DNA of 64,000 nt from CBDDLD01 sp965230605. Lineage in GTDB: Bacteria > Bacteroidota > Bacteroidia > Flavobacteriales > Flavobacteriaceae. Within the stretch, counting starts at the first letter, position 1, and each line of letters begins with the position of its first letter. The notes under the pieces are model-generated. The model did not search any database. It saw only the letters and a program-made list of their open reading frames with translations, and was not told the origin of the DNA. Of this stretch, positions 58,493 through 64,000 are shown piece after piece. The stretch lies in contig CBDDLD010000004.1 in the NCBI GenBank assembly GCA_965230605.1, positions 2,976,001 through 3,040,000 of the forward strand. Reading direction: 5' to 3'. The position numbers were made by a program, and so were the translations under genes.

Positions 58493-59167
58493 ATGAAATC
58501 GATTACAATCAATGGATCTAAAAGAGAAAGCGTAGGCAAGAAGTCAACAAAGGCCTTACGTAATGCTGGAGAGGTTCCTTGCGTATTATACGGAGGAGAT
58601 CAGCCAGTACATTTCTCTGCGAAAGAGTTGGCATTCTCTAAACTTGTATACACACCAGATGCGCATACAGTTGTAATTGCCCTTGAAGATGGAGCGTCTT
58701 TTAATGCTATCATGCAAGACATTCAATTTCACCCTGTAACTGATAAAATCTTACACATCGATTTTTATCAGATCTTTGATGACAAAGAAATTGCAATGAA
58801 CATTCCTGTACATATTATAGGAACTTCTAAAGGCGTTTTAAATGGTGGAGTTTTAAGACGTAATAAGCGTAAGCTAAGAGTTAAAGCCATACCTGGTAAC
58901 TTACCAGATTTTATCGAGGCAGATATTACACCTCTTAAAATTGGCAGCAAATTATACATCACTGAATTAGAAAACGATGCCTACAAATTTTTACACCCAG
59001 ATAATACTGTAGTTTGTCAAGTAAGACGATCTAGAGCTTCTATGGATGTGGAAGAAGAAGAAGAAGAGGAAGAAGAAGGAGTAGAAGGAACTGAAGGTGC
59101 AACTACCGCAGCTGAAGGTGGTGCAGATGCACCTGCAGCAGAAGGCGGAGATGCAGCAAAAGAATAG
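58493..59167 (+). CDS. rplY: 50S ribosomal protein L25 (CTC form)
   Basis: 224 residues: the L25 5S-rRNA-binding domain (about 1-90) with the CTC-type beta-rich domain (about 95-185), and a very acidic C-terminal tail starting with a run of Glu and ending in Gly/Ala repeats. The tail is a low-complexity extension typical of Bacteroidota L25. Cotranscribed with prs and ended by the terminator at 59188. Confidence 0.93.
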   Translation: MKSITINGSKRESVGKKSTKALRNAGEVPCVLYGGDQPVHFSAKELAFSKLVYTPDAHTVVIALEDGASFNAIMQDIQFHPVTDKILHIDFYQIFDDKEIAMNIPVHIIGTSKGVLNGGVLRRNKRKLRVKAIPGNLPDFIEADITPLKIGSKLYITELENDAYKFLHPDNTVVCQVRRSRASMDVEEEEEEEEEGVEGTEGATTAAEGGADAPAAEGGDAAKE

Positions 59168-59187
59168 ATAATACTATCTATACATAT

Positions 59188-59219
59188 AAAAAGCATTCTG
59201 TTATTCAGAATGCTTTTTT
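59188..59219 (+). terminator. Terminator of prs-rplY
   Basis: Hairpin AAAAAGCATTCTG / CAGAATGCTTTTT with loop TTATT, followed by T. Confidence 0.85.
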
Positions 59220-59248
59220 ATTTTTACGCAAGAAGATCAATAACAATC

Positions 59249-59881
59249 ATGTGCCGAATACTAAAAAGATGGTTTGGTTTCAACATAAAAAAAGATACTG
59301 ACGATCCATTACAAATGAAAAAATTTCTAATCGTCGGTCTAGGAAATATTGGAGATGAGTATACACATACCAGACACAATATTGGGTTTAAAATCTTAGA
59401 CCATATCGCTAAAACTGAATCCCTAACTTTTGAAACTCAAAAGCTAGGAGATGTCACAAGTCATAAGGTCAAAGGCCGTACGTTCATTTTATTGAAGCCC
59501 AACACCTATATGAATCTTAGCGGTAAAGCTGTAAAATATTGGCTTCAAAAAGAAAAAATCCCTTTAGAAAATCTCTTAGTAGTTACAGACGACCTTAACT
59601 TACCATTTGGCACACTACGTCTTAAAAGCAAGGGCAGTGATGGCGGTCATAATGGGCTAAAAGATATTCAAGACAAATTACAAACCTCTAAATACAATCG
59701 TTTCAGGTTTGGGATAAGTAATAGTTTTAGCAAAGGCAGACAGGTCGACTATGTTTTGGGCGAGTGGAATGAAGAAGAATTAAGCAAACTCGATGAACGC
59801 CTTAAGAAATCCTCGGAATTAATTACATCATTTGGATTAGCCGGTGTCAATAACACCATGAATCAATTTAACGGAAAATAA
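59249..59881 (+). CDS. pth: Peptidyl-tRNA hydrolase
   Basis: 210 residues from ATG 59249; the core family start is the ATG at 59315 (MKKFLIVGLGNIGDEYTHTR), and the intervening 22 residues are a basic extension that occurs in related flavobacterial proteins, so both starts are possible. Pth motifs: the catalytic His in THTRHNIGF, LLKPNTYMNLSGKA, VVTDDLNLPFGTLRLK and GSDGGHNGLKDI. It recycles peptidyl-tRNA. The upstream 59210 start lies in the rplY terminator and is rejected. Confidence 0.93.
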   Translation: MCRILKRWFGFNIKKDTDDPLQMKKFLIVGLGNIGDEYTHTRHNIGFKILDHIAKTESLTFETQKLGDVTSHKVKGRTFILLKPNTYMNLSGKAVKYWLQKEKIPLENLLVVTDDLNLPFGTLRLKSKGSDGGHNGLKDIQDKLQTSKYNRFRFGISNSFSKGRQVDYVLGEWNEEELSKLDERLKKSSELITSFGLAGVNNTMNQFNGK

Positions 59882-59912
59882 AAAAGGCGTCTTCAAATGA
59901 AGACGCCTTTTT
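59880..59912. terminator. Bidirectional terminator between pth and porP/sprF-like gene
   Basis: AAAAAGGCGTCTTCA / TGAAGACGCCTTTTT arms; usable from both sides by the convergent genes. Confidence 0.85.
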
Positions 59913-59927
59913 AAGGTTTGGTTAGTA

Positions 59928-60842
59928 TTAGTTAGACGCTTTGTTTTTAAAATTAAATCTTAGCAGGATTTCATGTGTACCGTCACTAATATCTGATATT
60001 TCACTTCGTGTAGAAGCATCATAAGCATATCCAAGGTCTATCCAATCAGCTAAATTGAATAAGAACAACCCTGAGATAGCCTCATCAGTTCTGTATGCAG
60101 CTGCTATTTCGAAACGTTTGTAAAATCTAAACGCTGCAGTGATATCTGCAGAAAAAGGCGATCCTGAAACATAGCGCATTAAGACTGATGGTCTAAATTC
60201 TGTATTAGAACTAATATCAAAGTTGTAACCTCCAGAAAGATATACATGTGCCTCTTCTGTAGCTTGGGTAACTCTACCATTAGTTTCTTCGATACGCTCA
60301 CTAGACAGTATACTAGGTACCGATAATGACACAAAGTATTTATCGTGTTTTAGATAAGCTCCAAACCCAAAATTAGGTTTAAATCCATTATCTATATTAT
60401 TAAGAGCAGGGTCTACAGGCAATCCTATGTTAGCTAGATTATCTCTTTCAATGTTATAGCTGCTTCCTCCTGCTTTCAGTCCTAAGAATAAGTTAGTTGC
60501 TGAAGCCACTTGTAATCGATAAGAGAAATCTACATTAACGCTTGTTTGACGTTCAACAAAAATCTGATCACTTACAATTGAAACGCCTAATCCAATTCTA
60601 TCATTAACCGGAGTTGCAAAAAAGAAACTTTGTGTTTCTGGTGCGCCATCTACATTTATCCACTGACTACGTAAGTTAGCGGCAAAGCTCGTCATGTTAT
60701 CAGCCCCAGCATATGCTGGGTTGATAACATTCATTGTATATCTATATAAAGAATAGTTAGGTTCTTGTTGAGCATATAATGTGCCGAACAATAAAAATGC
60801 AACTATTCCTAATGTGTTTTTATAATTTTTCATTGTGTACAT
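59928..60842 (-). CDS. PorP/SprF-family type IX secretion membrane protein
   Basis: 304 residues (an ATG at 60833 is also possible). Signal peptide (LGIVAFLLFGTLYAQ), then QEPNYSLYRYTMNVINPAYAG, the family's invariant N-terminal motif around NPAYAG, and a beta-barrel outer-membrane domain. SprF-like proteins are encoded next to, and are needed for surface delivery of, large type B sorted proteins. The adjacent upstream gene on the same strand is just such a protein, 25 bp away, so this is its partner. Confidence 0.93.
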   Translation of the reverse strand: MYTMKNYKNTLGIVAFLLFGTLYAQQEPNYSLYRYTMNVINPAYAGADNMTSFAANLRSQWINVDGAPETQSFFFATPVNDRIGLGVSIVSDQIFVERQTSVNVDFSYRLQVASATNLFLGLKAGGSSYNIERDNLANIGLPVDPALNNIDNGFKPNFGFGAYLKHDKYFVSLSVPSILSSERIEETNGRVTQATEEAHVYLSGGYNFDISSNTEFRPSVLMRYVSGSPFSADITAAFRFYKRFEIAAAYRTDEAISGLFLFNLADWIDLGYAYDASTRSEISDISDGTHEILLRFNFKNKASN

Positions 60843-60867
60843 TTTAATTAAATTTTATATGCTCTGA

Positions 60868-63800
60868 TTAAAGAGTTAAGTATATCCATCCGGTCAGTAT
60901 CACCTGGCCATCACCATTCTGATCTATTTGATAATAGTAAGATCCTGTTGGTAATGTGTCTCCTCCAGATGTTCCTCTCCAGTCATTATTATAACCTCTG
61001 GTCTTAAATACTTCTTTACCCCATCTATTAAATACCGTAATATTTGCATTAGGGAATCTCTCAGAATTTAAGATAATCCAAGTGTCATTTACATTATCTC
61101 CATTTGGTGTTAATACATCATTTGGAATAAGACCATCACAAACATCTCCAACACCATTTCCGTTGAAATCAGCTTGATCTGAATTAGGTGTTACAGGACA
61201 GTTATCGTCTACATCTAATACACCATCATTATCATCGTCATCGTCGCAGACATCTCCAATACCATCACCATCATTATCTGCCTGATCAGCATTAGCCGTA
61301 AATTGACAATTATCATTGATGTCTAATATACCATCGTTGTCATCATCATCATCACAAACATCACCGATACCATCGTTATCATTATCCGCTTGATCAACAT
61401 TAATTGTTAAGACACAGTTATCGTCATCATTTAGGATACCATCACTATCTAAATCCGAAGGATCTCTGACACCACAAACCTCTATAGAGAAGGTATTGAT
61501 AGTACCACCATCTTCGGCTCCAAAGGCATCAATAACTGTTAATATCCACTCACCTCCGGATAACTCACCGTACATGTCTGCTAAGTTTCCTTGTGGAACA
61601 AATGACCCTGTAAATGGTGGTGCTCCTGCAGTAATAGGTGTTGCAGCATCTTGGTCGAATACTGTATTGGTATAGTTATCACCATCGCCTCCATTTCGGA
61701 ACGATAGTAGCACTTGTGTTCCGTTTGGTGATGTTAATCCTAAGATCAGATCACTAACCCAAGTATGGTCAATATCAACAGTAACATTGATATCAGAAAT
61801 AATAACGTTGTCATTGATAAATGCTGAAACATCATATTGCGCAGCATCTCCTGTGTCAGCGATTGTAACTGGTGTATCTGTAGAGGTTCCGATGAAACAT
61901 TCAACATCACATGCATCTCCGATGCCGTTGTTATTATAATCTGCTTGGTCTGAATTAGCAGTTGTAGGGCAGTTATCATCGCCATCTAAAACACCATCAT
62001 TATCATCGTCATCATCACAAACATCACCGATACCATCATTATCATTATCTGCCTGATCAGTGTTGGCAATAGTTGGACAGTTATCTTCATCATCGATAAC
62101 ACCATCACCGTCGATGTCATTATCTTGTTCCGTTCCACAAACTTCAATAGACCAGCTATCAATACTACCTACATCGGCACCTGCATTATCTGATACATTT
62201 AATACCCAGGCACCTCCTGAAGATTCTCCAATAAAGTCTGCTAAACTACCATCTGGTTGGAAGCTACCTGTAAAAGGTGCAGCCCCAGCTGCTATTGGTG
62301 TTGCAGCATCGTCATCAAATACTGTATCGGTATAATCATTACCGCCGCCGCCATTTTGATCAGATAGTATAACACTAGTTCCGGCTGGGCTGGTTAATGT
62401 TAAGATAAGATCTCCTGTAAATGTATGCGGAATATTAACCGTTACATTAACGTCTGTTACCTGTAATGCCTGAGCAAAAGTGATTTGTGATGAAGCACCC
62501 GCGCCATCATTATCCGGAATTGCTATCGGTGTATCAGATGAAGCAAAAACTCCACAGACAATATCACAAACATCACCGATACCATCACCATCGCTATCAG
62601 CTTGGTCAGTATTAGGTGTTTCAGGACAGTTATCATCTCCATTTAAAATAGTATCATTATCAATATCATCATCACAAACATCACCAATACCATCACCATC
62701 AATATCAGACTGGTCAAAGTTGGCAATTGCCGGACAGTTATCACTAGTGTCCGGAACACCATCATTATCCATATCAGGGACAGGGCTTCCGCATATCTCT
62801 AAACTCCAGCTATCGATACCTCCTGTATCAAAGAAGGCATTATCCGATACATTTAATGTCCAATCTCCAGCGGAAATTGTTCCATTATATACCGATAAGT
62901 CACCATCTGGTGTAAATGTTCCAGTAAATGGTGCAGAACCTGAAGCAATTGGATTAGCGACATCACTATCAAAAACAGTATTGACATAATTATCTCCATC
63001 AGCTCCATTTCGGTTAGAAAGAACCACTTGTGTTCCATCTGGTGCTATCAGCGTCAGTATTAAATCTGAATCCCATGTGTGTGTAATATTAACTGTTACA
63101 TTAACATCAGTAATTGAAGTTGCAGTTGCTATATTAATTACTGAGTTTATTCCTAATCCGTTGTTATCTGGAATAGCAAGAGGTGTATCACTTGAGTTAT
63201 ATACATTACATGAAATGTTTGCAGTGGTAAAACTCGCTGTAGAATATGACCCAGAAGCACAATCGTTAACTGATCTTACCCTCCAGAAATATTGTGTTGT
63301 AATATTTAATGTAGTCGCAGTAAATGTATTTGAATTTACTACTGTACCTGCAACTATATTTGTAAAGCCAGCATCGGTAGCGATGTCAATTTCATAAGCT
63401 GTAGCATTAGGATCCGCATCCCATGTAAATACCGCATTATCTGCAGGGATATCTGTAGCACCATCTATAGGCGCTGTTATGTTTAATGTAGCTAGATTGG
63501 TATCGTAGACGTTAAATTCTACATCAGTGGTTTTTACAGTTCCTCCAGAAGTACCAACTAAAGTAATTGGATAGTTACCTACAGCTAAAGCACCAATTCC
63601 AGAAATTGTTACAGTAACTGCAGTTCCGTCTGCAGAAGCTGATGTAGGAGAAAATACAGCAGTAGCTCCAGCAGGTAATCCTGTAGCGGAGAATGTTGTT
63701 GTCCCTGTAAATCCTAAAAACGTATTGTATGTAAAGTTAAATATCACATCATCAGGTGAACATACATCCACACTTGTATCAGCAACATTTAAAACAAACT

Positions 63801-64000
63801 CTGATTCTTGAATTGAAAAGTTAGTAGAGTTTATAGCGTAAAAAATGTTATTATTTCCTTCTACCTTAACTCTTGCAGTAGATGAATCTCCACCGGTAAC
63901 TGGAACAGTGACATCATGAGAGCCATCATTTGGTACATCAGATGCCATTGTAAACGGATATGTTAACCCGCCGTCTATAGATAATAATATATTTACTGTT
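60868..64000 (-). CDS. Large type IX-secreted multidomain protein (5' end outside window)
   Basis: At least 1044 residues are visible and the reading frame is open to the window edge (an ATG at 63948 is internal). The visible start, LLSIDGGLTYPFTMASDVPNDGS, matches the region after the catalytic domain in reprolysin-like Bacteroidota proteases, so a metalloprotease domain may lie outside. Then come an Ig/FnIII-like region, three proprotein-convertase P-domains alternating with thrombospondin type 3 repeats (DxDxDGxxDxxDNC units), and a gliding-motility C-terminal domain (VLTPNGDNVNDTWII), a type B sorting signal. It is likely a calcium-binding surface protein, exported with the SprF-like partner. 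Confidence 0.9.
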   Translation of the reverse strand, partial: TVNILLSIDGGLTYPFTMASDVPNDGSHDVTVPVTGGDSSTARVKVEGNNNIFYAINSTNFSIQESEFVLNVADTSVDVCSPDDVIFNFTYNTFLGFTGTTTFSATGLPAGATAVFSPTSASADGTAVTVTISGIGALAVGNYPITLVGTSGGTVKTTDVEFNVYDTNLATLNITAPIDGATDIPADNAVFTWDADPNATAYEIDIATDAGFTNIVAGTVVNSNTFTATTLNITTQYFWRVRSVNDCASGSYSTASFTTANISCNVYNSSDTPLAIPDNNGLGINSVINIATATSITDVNVTVNITHTWDSDLILTLIAPDGTQVVLSNRNGADGDNYVNTVFDSDVANPIASGSAPFTGTFTPDGDLSVYNGTISAGDWTLNVSDNAFFDTGGIDSWSLEICGSPVPDMDNDGVPDTSDNCPAIANFDQSDIDGDGIGDVCDDDIDNDTILNGDDNCPETPNTDQADSDGDGIGDVCDIVCGVFASSDTPIAIPDNDGAGASSQITFAQALQVTDVNVTVNIPHTFTGDLILTLTSPAGTSVILSDQNGGGGNDYTDTVFDDDAATPIAAGAAPFTGSFQPDGSLADFIGESSGGAWVLNVSDNAGADVGSIDSWSIEVCGTEQDNDIDGDGVIDDEDNCPTIANTDQADNDNDGIGDVCDDDDDNDGVLDGDDNCPTTANSDQADYNNNGIGDACDVECFIGTSTDTPVTIADTGDAAQYDVSAFINDNVIISDINVTVDIDHTWVSDLILGLTSPNGTQVLLSFRNGGDGDNYTNTVFDQDAATPITAGAPPFTGSFVPQGNLADMYGELSGGEWILTVIDAFGAEDGGTINTFSIEVCGVRDPSDLDSDGILNDDDNCVLTINVDQADNDNDGIGDVCDDDDDNDGILDINDNCQFTANADQADNDGDGIGDVCDDDDDNDGVLDVDDNCPVTPNSDQADFNGNGVGDVCDGLIPNDVLTPNGDNVNDTWIILNSERFPNANITVFNRWGKEVFKTRGYNNDWRGTSGGDTLPTGSYYYQIDQNGDGQVILTGWIYLTL
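61170..62760 (-). repeat. Coding repeats: P-domains and type 3 Ca-binding repeats
   Basis: Three P-domain copies (near 61430-61890, 62105-62560 and 62770-63220) are separated by blocks of DxDGDGIGDVCD and DDxDNDGVLDxxDNC units. At DNA level the GATGATGAT and ATCATCATC-type stretches (for example 61330-61360) are low-complexity and repeated, which invites recombination or misassembly. Confidence 0.7.

Noticed and set aside
62060..63397. Three plus-strand ORFs of 91-169 codons inside the large surface protein gene
   Set aside because: Ser/Pro/Leu-rich products arise from antisense reading of repeated GAT/AAT codons; the minus-strand frame has clear domains.

Overview
The window is chromosomal DNA from a marine-type member of the Flavobacteriaceae (Bacteroidota). 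The evidence is the low GC content, promoters of the Bacteroidota type (TAnnTTTG near -7), near absence of Shine-Dalgarno sequences, type IX secretion sorting domains and a PorP/SprF protein, a TonB-dependent receptor with a carboxypeptidase-regulatory N-terminal domain, and typical flavobacterial gene pairs (sucA-sucB, nrdB-nrdA, aspS, dxs, prs-rplY-pth).

Layout. 0-4 kb: exbD/exbB-like proton channel genes, tRNA-Ser(GGA), an asparaginase and tatD (minus strand), and a divergent retropepsin-like gene. 4.1-5.3 kb: a NarL-type response regulator followed by two tandem units, each made of a perfect 9-bp inverted repeat, a promoter-like element and a hairpin terminator; these look like two small RNAs controlled by that regulator. 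5.3-27.5 kb: core metabolism and transport: 2-oxoglutarate dehydrogenase E2/E1, a short-chain prenyl synthase, a TetR-TolC-MFP-RND efflux operon, aspS, a ClC-CBS channel, a cold-shock gene, tadA, a secreted M36 protease and dxs. 27.5-41 kb: dgt, a surface lipoprotein plus TonB receptor pair, a YwqK-like protein and a PiT phosphate transporter with a PhoU-like tail, with 11-bp-periodic repeats resembling Pho boxes in two of the upstream regions, then nrdA and nrdB. 41.5-46.4 kb: DUF3109, MarC, an S41 protease, dCMP deaminase and HupE.

46.4-51.9 kb is the most unusual part. It holds two LytTR response regulators, three unfamiliar helical proteins (two with duplicated LuxR-like helix-turn-helix segments), two tiny ORFs and four predicted small RNAs. 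Eight pairs of direct repeats (consensus CCrnTTATTACAT, 20-21 bp apart) precede these units. In seven of them the second repeat begins 44-45 bp upstream of the last four bases of a -7-like element. This looks like a compact self-contained LytTR regulon. No histidine kinase is present in the window.

51.9-57.1 kb is an AT-rich island beside tRNA-Leu(CAA). A minus-strand operon encodes a ubiquitin-like protein, a cysteine-free E2-like protein, a JAB-E1 fusion and a DUF6527 protein. A divergent plus-strand set encodes a sigma-factor-like protein, two small proteins and a papain-like protease candidate. 57.5-64 kb returns to core genes (prs, rplY, pth) and ends with a PorP/SprF gene and a large, truncated type IX-secreted multidomain protein.

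All assignments come from reading the sequence and recalling family features; no database search was possible.
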